64,000 nt of DNA from Gaiellasilicea sp963745775 (GTDB taxonomy: Bacteria; Actinomycetota; Thermoleophilia; Gaiellales; Gaiellaceae). The DNA lies in contig CAVUYY010000008.1 of assembly GCA_963745775.1 (NCBI GenBank), positions 620,001 to 684,000 of the forward strand, read 5' to 3'. The position numbers and the translations under genes are program-made. A model generated the notes under the pieces. The model was not told the DNA's origin. It did no database searches and worked only from the letters and a program-made list of their open reading frames with translations. Positions 11,093 to 19,498 of the stretch are shown one piece after another (the stretch's first letter is position 1; each line of letters begins with the position of its first letter).

Positions 11093-11115
11093 TGGAAAGG
11101 TGCGAGCGAAGGGTG

Positions 11116-11820
11116 CTAGCTGTCCTCGGAAGCGGCTTCCGACTCAGCCTGAGCAGCCGGCTCGAGAGCCGCATCGGGAAGCTCGAACTCCGCCGCCTCG
11201 GCGGCTTCCGCCGGTGTCTGCTCGGACGCGGAGTCGTCGAGGTACTCGACCTCGGCCGCGGCTGTGGCGCTCTCCGTCTGACCGGAGGCGGCCTGCGCGG
11301 CGGCCAGCTCCTCCGCGATCCGCTCCGCCTCGGCGGCCTCCATCGCGGCCAGCTCCTCGTCGGGCGGCAGCTCGCCGCCTTCGGGCACGACAAGGGTCTT
11401 GACCTCGACGGTGACACCCTCGAACACCTGGATCGGGATCGCGTAGCGCCCGATCCGCTTCAGCGCGTCGGTGTCGATCTTCTTCCGGTCGACGCGCACC
11501 TTGCGCGTGCGCCAGAGCTCGTCGGCGATGTCGGTCGTCGTGACCGAGCCGAAGAGCGCGCCGGTGGGGCCGGACTTGACGTCGAACCGGAGCACCGTCT
11601 TCGAGAGGACGCCCGCGATCTCCTGGGCCTGGTCGACGCTTCGCGCCTCGTGGCGTGCCCGCTGCTCGTCGAGCTTCTTCAACTCCGCGACGCGGGCGAC
11701 GCTCGCCAGCTCCGCGAGCTTGCGAGGAAGCAGGAAGTTGCGGGCATAGCCGCGGGCGACGTTGACGACCTCGCCGCGGAGCCCGACCTTCTCGACGTCC
11801 TTGAGGAGGATCACCTCCAT
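11116..11820 (-). CDS. rplI: 50S ribosomal protein L9 with long acidic C-terminal extension
   Basis: This 234-residue protein begins with the canonical L9 N-domain (MEVILLKDVEKVGLRGEVVNV, then GYARNFLLP). The L9 core ends near residue 150, after EVKTLVVPEG. Usual L9 is about 150 residues. The extra 80 or so are Ala/Glu-rich and strongly acidic, with no fold I recognise. The gene follows rpsR by 2 bp in the conserved rpsF-ssb-rpsR-rplI order. Confidence 0.95.
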   Translation of the reverse strand: MEVILLKDVEKVGLRGEVVNVARGYARNFLLPRKLAELASVARVAELKKLDEQRARHEARSVDQAQEIAGVLSKTVLRFDVKSGPTGALFGSVTTTDIADELWRTRKVRVDRKKIDTDALKRIGRYAIPIQVFEGVTVEVKTLVVPEGGELPPDEELAAMEAAEAERIAEELAAAQAASGQTESATAAAEVEYLDDSASEQTPAEAAEAAEFELPDAALEPAAQAESEAASEDS

Positions 11821-11822
11821 CG

Positions 11823-12095
11823 CTACTTGGCCTCCACGTAGGGCAGGAGCGCCATCTCGCGTGCGCGCTTCACCGCGACCGCGACCTGCCGCTGGTGCCG
11901 ACGGCAGGCGCCGCTGATCCGGCGATTCCTGATCTTGCCCTTCTCCGAGATGTAGCGCCGGAGCTGGTTCACGTTCTTGTAGTCGACCTCCTCGACCTTG
12001 TCCTTGCAGAAGAGGCAGCTCTTCCGGCGGCCGGGGGCCGTGGACGAGCCTGGACGCTTGCTGCGCGTCCGATCCTGGGGTTTCGGCTGTGCCAT
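11823..12095 (-). CDS. rpsR: 30S ribosomal protein S18, zinc-type
   Basis: This 90-residue S18 has core VDYKNVNQLRRYISEKGKIRNRRISGACRRHQRQVAVAVKRAREMALLPY. Cysteines in SCLFC and GAC plus the His of CRRH form the zinc-ribbon (C+) version. I start it at ATG 12095 (MAQPKPQDRTRSKR), 10 bp after ssb; the open frame upstream overlaps ssb. S18 pairs with S6 on the small-subunit platform. Confidence 0.95.
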   Translation of the reverse strand: MAQPKPQDRTRSKRPGSSTAPGRRKSCLFCKDKVEEVDYKNVNQLRRYISEKGKIRNRRISGACRRHQRQVAVAVKRAREMALLPYVEAK

Positions 12096-12105
12096 TCGTC
12101 GTCTC

Positions 12106-12546
12106 CTAGAAGGGAATGTCGTCGTCGGCTGCTGCGGACGGGAAGTCGGCGGAAGGCTGGCTGGACGCCCCCTGCGGGACGAACTGGCCGCCGGCGTCGC
12201 CGCCGCCGCCACCGTCACGGCCGCCGAGGAACTGGATGTTGTCGGCGACGACCTCGACCGACTGGCGCTTCGAGCCGTCCTGGGCGTCCCACTCGCGCCA
12301 GGTGAGCTTCCCCTGGACGCCGACCGGGCGACCCTTCGCGAGATACTGGGCGCAGTTCTCGGCCGTTCGCCCCCAGACGGTGACGTCGAAGTAGTAGGCG
12401 GCGTCCTGCCACTCCTCGCCGCGCTTGACGCGGTCGTTCACGGCGATTCGGAGCGTCGTGACCGCGGTTCCGGACGGTGTGTGCCGGAGCTCGGGATCCC
12501 GCGTCAGGTTGCCGACGAGGACGACGCTGTTGATGTTCTGCGGCAT
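12106..12546 (-). CDS. ssb: Single-stranded DNA-binding protein SSB
   Basis: This 146-residue SSB has an OB-fold at about 1-110 (VVLVGNLTRDPELRHTPSG, AVNDR, YFDVTVWGRTAENCAQYLAKG). A Gly-rich linker leads to the acidic tip DDDIPF, which recruits replication and repair proteins. It lies between rpsF and rpsR as usual, and its ATG overlaps the rpsF stop by one base. It is intact. Confidence 0.96.
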   Translation of the reverse strand: MPQNINSVVLVGNLTRDPELRHTPSGTAVTTLRIAVNDRVKRGEEWQDAAYYFDVTVWGRTAENCAQYLAKGRPVGVQGKLTWREWDAQDGSKRQSVEVVADNIQFLGGRDGGGGGDAGGQFVPQGASSQPSADFPSAAADDDIPF

Positions 12547-12917
12547 TACTCCTCCTCCAGCGAGCTGTCGATGGGTGCAGCGACATCCTCGCGCGCCGGG
12601 CCGCCCACGGCTACCGGCTGAGTCGAACCCGGCTTGTAGCGACGGGTCGCAAGGTGACGCATCACCGAGTCGTCGATCTTGAGCACGCGCGAGATCTCGT
12701 CGAGCGTCTCGGGCTCGGCGCTGAAGGTCAGCAGGTGGTAGACGCCGTCGCTGTGCTTGTCGATCTCGTAAGCGAGCTTGCGTCGCCCCCAGGGGTCCTG
12801 CCCGGCCCACGTTCCTCCGCCCTTCTCGACGAGGTCGCGGGTCCGCTTGACGATCTCTTCCTGCCGCTCCGCGGGCAGCTCGGGGTCCAGCATGAGCAGA
12901 ATCTCGTAGTCGATCAC
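12546..12917 (-). CDS. rpsF: 30S ribosomal protein S6
   Basis: This 123-residue S6 has the N-terminal IDYEILLMLDPEL strand and the GRRKLAYEIDKHSDGVYHLLTF signature. The start is GTG 12917, preceded by AAGGAG about 10 bases upstream. A 10-base direct repeat (CCGAAGGAAG on the coding strand) occurs twice in the leader (12931-12940 and 12949-12958). It is the first gene of the ribosomal-protein/ssb operon. Confidence 0.95.
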   Translation of the reverse strand: MIDYEILLMLDPELPAERQEEIVKRTRDLVEKGGGTWAGQDPWGRRKLAYEIDKHSDGVYHLLTFSAEPETLDEISRVLKIDDSVMRHLATRRYKPGSTQPVAVGGPAREDVAAPIDSSLEEE

Positions 12918-13045
12918 GTTCCCTGTGCTCCTTCCTTCGGGCTTCTGGCTTCCTTCGGTCTTAGGCGGCCTCACCGGCAGGCACGAGCGGGAACAAGCGC
13001 GTACGAGGCGAGGCAGGAAGCGGGAAGCACAGTAGCATCCGCTCG

Positions 13046-13375
13046 ATGAGACGGCTCCTGACCTGGATCGCTGCCGGTCTCGGGATCGCCGCGCTCGTGC
13101 GGCATCTCCGCCGGCAGCAGGCGCACGAGGCTCCCGCGGCCGGCACCGTGTCGGACTCGACGGCGGATCCGGCGGCGGAGCTCCGGCGCAAGCTCGCGGA
13201 GTCGCGCGGCGCCGGCGACGACCGGGACGAGTTCGACGCCGCCGAGGGAACGCCGGTCGACGAGGTCGGCGAGGACGCCGGAGGCGCACGCCCGTCGCTC
13301 GAAGAACGGCGCGCGGCCGTCCATGCCAAGGCGCAGGAGGCGCTCGGCGAGATGGACGGCCCGCACGAGCCGTAA
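13046..13375 (+). CDS. Hypothetical protein with N-terminal membrane segment
   Basis: The 109 residues start MRRLLTWIAAGLGIAALVRHLRRQ, a single short hydrophobic segment flanked by Arg. A polar, acidic, low-complexity middle follows, and then a C-terminal helix RPSLEERRAAVHAKAQEALGEM. It looks like a small anchored cytoplasmic protein, similar to many uncharacterised actinobacterial ones. It is divergent from rpsF and 3 bp upstream of the epimerase, so it is probably in one transcript with it. The function is unknown. Confidence 0.6.
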   Translation: MRRLLTWIAAGLGIAALVRHLRRQQAHEAPAAGTVSDSTADPAAELRRKLAESRGAGDDRDEFDAAEGTPVDEVGEDAGGARPSLEERRAAVHAKAQEALGEMDGPHEP

Positions 13376-13378
13376 ACG

Positions 13379-14383
13379 ATGCGGGTCGTCGTCACCGGCG
13401 CGACCGGCAACGTCGGCACGAGCGTCCTCGACTCGCTCGGCGGCGACGATGCCGTCACCTCGATCCTCGGGATCGCGCGCCGGCTCCCGGCTGCGCGGTT
13501 TGCAAAGACCGAGTTCGTGGTCGGGGACGTCGCCCGCGACGACCTGGCCCCGCTCCTCGATGGCGCCGACGCGGTCGTCCACCTCGCCTGGCTGATCCAG
13601 CCTTCGCATGACGAGGCCACTCTTCGCCGGACGAACGTGGACGGCTCGAGCCGTACCTTCGCGGCGGTCGTGAAGGCCGGGGTGCCGGCTCTCGTCGTTG
13701 CCTCCTCGGTGGGCGCCTACTCCGCCCGCGTCGACGCCCAACCGGTCGACGAGAGCTGGCCGACCGAGGGGATCCCGGCGAGCTGGTATTCGCGCCAGAA
13801 GGCCGAGGTCGAACGCCGGCTCGACGCGCTCGAGGTCGAACATCCGGCCCTGCGGGTCGTTCGGCTGCGACCGGCCATCACGACGAAGCGCGAGGCCGCG
13901 ACGGGGCAGCGCCGGCTCTTCGCAGGTCCCCTCCTTCCCACCGCGATCCTCCGGCCGAAATGGATCCCGTTCGTGCCGGACGTGCCCGGCCTGACGCTGC
14001 AGCTCGCCCATGGCGACGACGTCGGCGACGCCTATCGCCGGGCGGTTGTCTCGGACGCTCGCGGCGCCTTCAACATCGCGGGCGAGCCTGTGCTCGATCC
14101 GGCCGCAATCGCGGATGCCCTCGAGACCCGCACGCTGCGGCTGCCCGTCGGAGCGCTCCGCGGCGCCGCGCGCGCCACGTGGCTCGCACGTCTGCAGCCG
14201 ACCTCGCCCGACTGGATCGACCTCGCTCTCGGCGCGCCGGTGCTCGACACCGCTCGCGCTCGCTCGGAGCTCGGCTGGGCGCCGACCCGGAACGCCGTCG
14301 ACACCCTGCGGGAGGTCGTGGCGGGAATGCGCGAGCATGCCGGCCGGGAGACGCCGCCGCTCGAGTCGTCGCGCAAGCGCTGA
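13379..14383 (+). CDS. NAD-dependent epimerase/dehydratase family protein
   Basis: This 334-residue extended SDR has a Rossmann GATGNVG motif at residues 7-13, GADAVVHLAW, SSVGAY, and the catalytic Tyr-x3-Lys in WYSRQKAEVE. The C-terminal substrate domain includes FNIAGEPVLDP. Likely roles are nucleotide-sugar or small-ketone chemistry; the substrate cannot be told from the sequence. The gene is intact and 3 bp downstream of the small membrane protein gene. Confidence 0.85.
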   Translation: MRVVVTGATGNVGTSVLDSLGGDDAVTSILGIARRLPAARFAKTEFVVGDVARDDLAPLLDGADAVVHLAWLIQPSHDEATLRRTNVDGSSRTFAAVVKAGVPALVVASSVGAYSARVDAQPVDESWPTEGIPASWYSRQKAEVERRLDALEVEHPALRVVRLRPAITTKREAATGQRRLFAGPLLPTAILRPKWIPFVPDVPGLTLQLAHGDDVGDAYRRAVVSDARGAFNIAGEPVLDPAAIADALETRTLRLPVGALRGAARATWLARLQPTSPDWIDLALGAPVLDTARARSELGWAPTRNAVDTLREVVAGMREHAGRETPPLESSRKR

Positions 14384-14413
14384 CCTCCGCCCGGCGGGGG
14401 CATACTTCAGCGG

Positions 14414-15437
14414 ATGAGCGAGCTGCCGCGAACGGAAGCGCTTCCCCGCTCCGAGGAGGGATACGACCCTGCCACAGTCGACGCTGCGCGCGTCGAGGAG
14501 GCGTTCGCGACGTTCGCCGACCGCGTCCACGAGCTCGAGTCCGTCGCGGACGAGCTGCGAGCGGAGCTCCAGGCGCTTCGCTCCCAGCGGCGCGACTTCG
14601 AGCCTGCGCCTGCGCGCTACGAGAGCGAGGAATGGCCGGTGGACGGGCCGAACGCGAACGGCGCGGCACCTACGCCCGACTGGGTTTCGTCCGTTCCGGC
14701 GCCACTGACCCGCCCGATCGCGATTCCGCGTCTCGTCCTCGAGGCGATCTTCCTCGTCCTGGTCGCCCTCTTCGCCGGGCTGGCCGACCTCTCGACGACG
14801 GCGATCGCGGTCGTGATGGCGGCGGCCTGGGCTCTCGTCGTCGTCGCGGAATGGGCGGCGGCGGCCAGGCGCGCCCGCTGGCACCTCGAGGCCGTGGCCA
14901 CGCCGGTCGCAGATCCGGCCGACGACAACACCGGGCCGTGGAGCATGCCCGTCGTCGAGGCAACCGTGGTCGAGGCGCCTGACGACTCAGAGTCGCACAC
15001 CGTCGTGACGAAGCTGCCGCCCCAGCCCGAGTCGATGCAGCCCGAGTCGACGCAGCCCGAGTCGACGCCAGCCCGCGGCGGAGGTCGCGAGTCCCGAGCC
15101 CGAGACGGTCGATGCTGCGCCCGACGATCCTGGGCCCGACGAGCCCGCGCTTGCCCACGATGAGCCGATCGCCGCCGAGACCGAAACCGCCGAGGCAATG
15201 ACCGACGAGGCCATGACCGACGAGGCCGCGGTCGATCCGGAGACCGCGCCCGACGAGCCCGACACCGCGGAGTCGGTGCTGGCCGAAGCCGAGGGCGACA
15301 CTGGGAGCCAGCCGGCGATCCCGCAGGCGCTCGAGGACGAGCCGGAGCTCCAGCAGAAGCGGCGCTTCGGGCTCTTCCGCCGCAAGCAGCGCGCGGACGA
15401 GCAGGATCCCGAGACACCGGACCCCTGGGAGCTCTAA
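14414..15437 (+). CDS. Hypothetical protein with coiled coil, two membrane segments and acidic tail (one frame break)
   Basis: The N-terminal part has a short coiled coil (FADRVHELESVADELRAELQ), then two adjacent hydrophobic segments (about residues 100-145). The C-terminal part is a repetitive acidic Pro/Glu/Asp stretch with two adjacent MTDEA repeats, ending KRRFGLFRRKQRADEQDPETPDPWEL. The frame breaks near base 15068, where one extra C in GACGCCAGCCC would account for it. The continuation reads AEVASPEPETVDAAPDD. The function is unknown. The tail resembles those of cell-envelope-associated proteins. Confidence 0.55.
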
Positions 15438-15484
15438 CTCGGAGGTCGACCCTCGGCCTGCTTGCGCTGGCGACGGTCGCGCTC

Positions 15485-16458
15485 GTGGGCACGCCGTCCG
15501 CCGCCGCGCCGCAGCGCTCGCCGGCTCCGACCTCCGCGCTGAAGCTGGCTCCCGGCTACGTCGCCGAGCTCTACGCGTCCGGTCTACGGCGTCCGACCGC
15601 GCTCGCCTTCGGGCCGGACGGGCTGCTCTACGCGACGCAGGAGAAGGGGGAGATCGTCGCGGTCGGCCGTGGCTCGGCGCGTCCGCGCGTGCTCGCGCGC
15701 GACTTCCGGACTCCGCTCGGGCTTGCGTGGAGCGGCTCGACGCTGTTCGTCTCCGCGCAAGGATCGCTGCACCGGCTCGTCGTGCGCGGCAAGAGCGTCG
15801 TCTCGCGACGCCGGATCCTGACGGGCCTCCCGTTCGGGCGCCATCAGCAGGACACGGTCGCGGTCGGGCCCGACGGGCGGCTCTACCTGGGGAGCGGCGC
15901 GACCTGCAACGCGTGCGTCGAGAAGGATCGGCGGAGCGCCGCGATCCTCTCGGTGAAGCAGGACGGCAGCGAGCTTCGGGTCGTCGCCCGAGGTCTCCGC
16001 AACCCATTCGGGCTCGCGTTCGAGCCGGGCAGCGAACAGGCTCTACGCCTCGGACAACGCGCGCGACGATCTCGGCGAGACCGAGCCCGCAGAGACGATC
16101 GTGCGAGTCGTCCAGGGCGCCGACTACGGCTGGCCGGGCTGCTGGTCGAGCTGGCGCGAGCGTGAGCTGCGCGGGAAGCTGCCGCGGGGTCACGAAGCCC
16201 GTCGCCCTGCTCGAGCCGCACTCCTCCGCCGACAGCCTCGCCTTCTGGCGCGGCCGCCTGTTCGTCGCCGAGTGGGGCCAGTACCTGAGCGAGCGCTGGG
16301 GCAGGAAGCTCGTGCGGGTGGACGTCCGCACCGGGCGCTGGGCGACGTTCGCCGACGGGTTCGAGCACCCGCTCGGGCTCGCGGTCGAGCCGGGAGGCGG
16401 CGCGCTGCTCGTCGGAGACTGGGGCCGCGGCGTCGTCTACCGGATCAGGCCGCGCTGA
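15485..16458 (+). CDS. PQQ-dependent sugar dehydrogenase-like beta-propeller, secreted (two frame breaks)
   Basis: It resembles the soluble glucose/sorbosone dehydrogenase family: LAPGYVAELYASGLRRPTALAFGPDGLLYATQ, RDFRTPLGLAW, RGLRNPFGLAFEPGS, and after the breaks NRLYASDNARDDLGE and PLGLAVEPGGGALLVGDWGRGVVYRI. The frame shifts at about 16036 and about 16190. A hydrophobic stretch (LGLLALATVALV) is in frame just upstream of GTG 15485, so the true start is probably nearer 15450 and encodes a signal peptide, but no standard start codon is visible there. The 3' end overlaps the amidase by 14 bp. Confidence 0.7.
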
Positions 16459-17137
16459 CGAACGCGGCCGCGCCGGACGCGAGCCCTCTGGCGACCCGCT
16501 GCTGATAGGCCGCCGAGCGGAGACGGGCGCCTTCCGCCGGGTTCGTCAGGAAGCCCGTCTCGACGAGCACGACGGGCACGTCGGCCCAGTTGAACCCCGT
16601 CAGGTCGGAGCGCTCGACGATCCCGAGATCTCGGGCTCGCGTCGCGCGCACGAGCTCCCGCTGGACGAGCCGGCCGGCGCGGGCGCTCCGCCCGTAGACG
16701 TCGTCGGTCCAGCCGCGGCGCAGCGCGGGCACGAGCGTCGCGGCTCCGTGTCGCGACGGATCGGGGGAGCCATCGGCGTGGATCCGGATCATCAGCGCCG
16801 CTCCGCGGGCGTTGCAGAACCGCGCCCGCTCGCGGTTGCCGCCGCGGTAACCGTCGCGCTCGCGGGTCAGAGCGACCCGAAACCCGCGTGCCACCAGAAG
16901 CGTTCGTGTGTGCCGCGCGATCGCGAGCGCCACCGCCGCCTCGCCGGCGGCACCACCGCCGTCCTTCACCTTGAGCTCGCGCGAGCCCGGTCCGATCGGC
17001 TCGAGCTGACGACCGATCTCGGGCGCGGTGCCATGACCCGGGTCGAGGCAGATCAGCGCAGCGGCAAGCGTCTCGGCGAGCACAACAGCCGAGGGTAGCG
17101 CCGCTCTTCGCGTGGCTGTTGCTCCGCGGCGTCCCAC
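16445..17137 (-). CDS. N-acetylmuramoyl-L-alanine amidase (Amidase_3)
   Basis: This 230-residue zinc amidase cleaves the lactyl-alanine bond of peptidoglycan. Amidase_3 motifs are present: CLDPGHG (zinc His), SIRIHADG-type IRIHADG, and VLVETGFLTNP with the catalytic Glu. The N-terminus from GTG 17137 has two Arg pairs followed by a weak hydrophobic segment, compatible with export. There is no cell-wall-binding domain. Confidence 0.88.
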   Translation of the reverse strand: MGRRGATATRRAALPSAVVLAETLAAALICLDPGHGTAPEIGRQLEPIGPGSRELKVKDGGGAAGEAAVALAIARHTRTLLVARGFRVALTRERDGYRGGNRERARFCNARGAALMIRIHADGSPDPSRHGAATLVPALRRGWTDDVYGRSARAGRLVQRELVRATRARDLGIVERSDLTGFNWADVPVVLVETGFLTNPAEGARLRSAAYQQRVARGLASGAAAFVSAA

Positions 17138-17224
17138 GGTTTAGGTTCGCGCTACACGGGCCGCATGCAGGGGGAGCCCGTAGCGACGAGGCGAAGCCGT
17201 CTCGCGCCGTCAGAAGGAGGGCAC

Positions 17225-18957
17225 ATGAATCAGCGACACACACGGCGAGCGCGCCTGCTCGTCGTCCTCGGCGTCGCTCTCGCCGGAGCGCTTGCGGCAG
17301 CGCCGGGCGGAACCGCCGCACCGAAGCCGAGGGTCATCACCTCGGCGGCATTCGACGTCTCTCCGCCGGCCGCGATCCTCCGGCCGACGACTCGGGTCTA
17401 CGACGCACCGGCCGGCAATACGCGGAGCGTGAACGCCCCCGTAACCGACGTCGATACGGGTTACACGGGCGACGCAGGACTCCAGACCTCGGGTTACGCG
17501 GCGATGCCGGCCTTGGGGCCGCTCGTCAACTTCGAGGGGCTGAGCAACACGGACAACTTCAACATCTTCGGCTTCCGGGTCAATCCTCCCGATCCCGTCG
17601 GGGACGTCGGCCCGAACCACTACGTCGAGATGATCAATCTCGTCTTCGGCGTCTGGGACAAGGCCGGGAACAAGCTGCTCGGCCCGATCGACACCGGCGC
17701 GCTCTGGGGCGGCTTCCCGATCGAGGACTGCACCGATCCCTCGGGCGACCCGATCGTGCTCTACGACCAGACCACCGACCGCTGGCTCCTCAGCCAGTTC
17801 ACGACGCGCGGGCTCGACGATCCGACGCTGCCGTTCTACAACTGCGTCGCGATCTCGACGAGCGGCGACCCGACGGGCTCGTACTACCGCTACGCGTTCA
17901 TCACGCAGCCGGACGTGGACGGCGGCTACTACTTCCCGGACTATCCGAAGTACGGCGTCTGGACGAACTCGTATCTGATGACGACGCGCGACTTCGGCTC
18001 GGTCGACGGCTACGGGATCAGCGTCTACGCGCTCGAGAAGAACAAGATGGTGAACGGCGAGGCGAAGGCCCGGGCCGATCCAGTTCTTCCTCGACTCGGA
18101 GGATCCGGACGTCGAACCTCGAGGACATCGGCGACGGGCTCCTGCCGGCGGACATCGACGGCAACCGGCGTCCGCAGGAGCACGCGCCGCACCGATCGTC
18201 GGCACCCAGGACGACGGGGGCGGCTACGCCGACGGCCCGATCGTGGACGCGCTCAACGTCTACGACCTTGCCGTGCAAGTGGCAGGCGAACCCGATCGCG
18301 TCGCTCTCCGGGCCCGATCGAGCTGGCGACGGCGCCGTTCGACTCGATCTTCCCGTGCGCGCCGACCGCGCGGGACTGCCTCCCGCAGCCGGGATGCGGA
18401 TCCGGCGCAGTACATCGACATCCTCTCGTACCGGCAGCGGCCGACCCACCGGCTCGCCTACCGGAACTTCGGCACGTACGAGACGCTCGTGACCAATCAG
18501 TCGGTCGAGGCGCTGCCCGGCATCGCCGGCGTCCGCTGGTACGAGCTGCGCCGCGTCGACGGCGTCTACTCGATCCACCAGCAGGGCACCTACGCCCCGG
18601 CCGACGGCGTCCACCGCTGGATGGGCTCGGCTGCGATGGACCGGAACGGGTCGATCGCGATCGGCTACAGCGTCGTCAACGGGACGAACGTCTTCCCGGG
18701 GATCCGCTACACGGGCCGGCTCGCCGAGTGACCCGGCGGGCCAGATGACCGTCGCCGAAGGGACGATCATCAACGGGAGCGGGATCCAGACGACGACGAA
18801 CTCCCGCTGGGGCGACTACACGTCGCTCAACGTCGACCCGGTCGACGACTGCACCTTCTGGTACGTGAACGAGTACTACACGGCCGCGGGGCAGGCGAGC
18901 TCCCCGGCCGGCTGGCAGACGAGGATCGCGAACTTCCGCCTCCCCGGCTGCGGCTAG
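17225..18957 (+). CDS. Large secreted protein of unknown function (several frame breaks)
   Basis: A strong ribosome site (AGAAGGAGG) precedes ATG 17225. A signal peptide (about 1-33, ending GGTAAPKP) is followed by an acidic, aromatic-rich domain: DPVGDVGPNHYVEMINLVFGVW, IVLYDQTTDRWLLSQF, GSYYRYAF, YFPDYPKYGVW. The last part resembles a beta-propeller blade set, ending WGDYTSLNVDPVDDCTFWYVNEYY. Frame changes are needed near 18075, 18110, 18190, 18300, 18395 and 18729. This is the most broken gene of the window. It could be a decayed pseudogene, but protein-like sequence persists to the last codon. A hairpin follows at 18967. Confidence 0.6.
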
Positions 18958-18966
18958 CGCGAACAC

Positions 18967-18999
18967 GGTGCGGGCGGCCCGGAAGGAGCCGCCCGCACC
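18967..18999. terminator. Hairpin terminator after the large secreted protein gene
   Basis: A perfect 12-bp stem (GGTGCGGGCGGC / GCCGCCCGCACC) with a 9-base loop begins 10 bp past the stop. No U tract follows, as is common in high-GC genomes. Confidence 0.55.
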
Positions 19000-19045
19000 G
19001 CCCTACTCCGAGCGCTTACGCTCCTTGGAAAACGAAGGGGGCAGG

Positions 19046-19348
19046 ATGTTCGCGCGAGTCAGCACCTACGAGATTCCCGACGGGCGCATGGACGACGCCG
19101 TGACGAGCTTCCGCACGGCGCTCGAGGAGATCGGAAACCTCGACGGGTTCAGCGAGGGGTTCTTCATCGTCAGCGGGGAGGAAGAGAAGGCGACGGCGCT
19201 GACGCTGTGGACGACGAGACGCGCGCTCGAGGCGAGCCGCATTACGGCGAGCCGGCTCCGCAGCGAGGCGGCCCGCTCGATCGACAGCGCCGTCGCAAGC
19301 GCCTGCGAGTACGAGGTCGCGGTCCACGTGCGCGGGGAGCAGAGCTAG
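19046..19348 (+). CDS. Small ABM-like (dimeric alpha/beta barrel) protein
   Basis: The 100 residues start MFARVSTYEIPDGRMDDAVTSF, the pattern of antibiotic-biosynthesis-monooxygenase/dimeric alpha-beta barrel proteins (strand, helix, strand GFFIVSGEEEKATALTLW, helix, final strand YEVAVHV). These domains act in haem degradation, quinone oxidation or stress protection; no specific role can be given. ATG 19046 follows a GGGGGCAGG ribosome site. It is convergent with tRNA-Sec, 3 bp away. Confidence 0.65.
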   Translation: MFARVSTYEIPDGRMDDAVTSFRTALEEIGNLDGFSEGFFIVSGEEEKATALTLWTTRRALEASRITASRLRSEAARSIDSAVASACEYEVAVHVRGEQS

Positions 19349-19351
19349 GAA

Positions 19352-19444
19352 CGGAGCGGCGTGGGAGTCGAACCCACCAAGCCGTGGGTTGCACGACCGG
19401 ACCGGTTTTGAAGACCGGTTGGGCCACCGGGCCCGTGCCGCTCC
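19352..19444 (-). tRNA. selC: tRNA-Sec (anticodon TCA)
   Basis: This 93-nt tRNA has an 8-bp acceptor stem (GGAGCGGC / GCCGCTCC) and discriminator G with no encoded CCA. The D arm is long (GGGCC/GGCCC), the anticodon stem is 6 bp (ACCGGT/ACCGGT) around loop CTTCAAA, there is a long variable arm, and the T arm is GTGGG-TTCGACT-CCCAC. Anticodon TCA reads UGA, and the 8-bp acceptor plus long D and variable arms are the hallmarks of bacterial selenocysteine tRNA. selA and selB lie 20 kb downstream. Confidence 0.95.
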
Positions 19445-19498
19445 GCCGCCAGCGTATCGACGGCGTCTACGCGACACTCTTAGCGGATACTCCGGGGC

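Noticed and set aside
18729..18745. In-frame TGA near the end of the large secreted protein as a possible selenocysteine codon
   Set aside because: Reading through the TGA does not continue the protein; the following conserved sequence is in another frame, so an indel explains it better.
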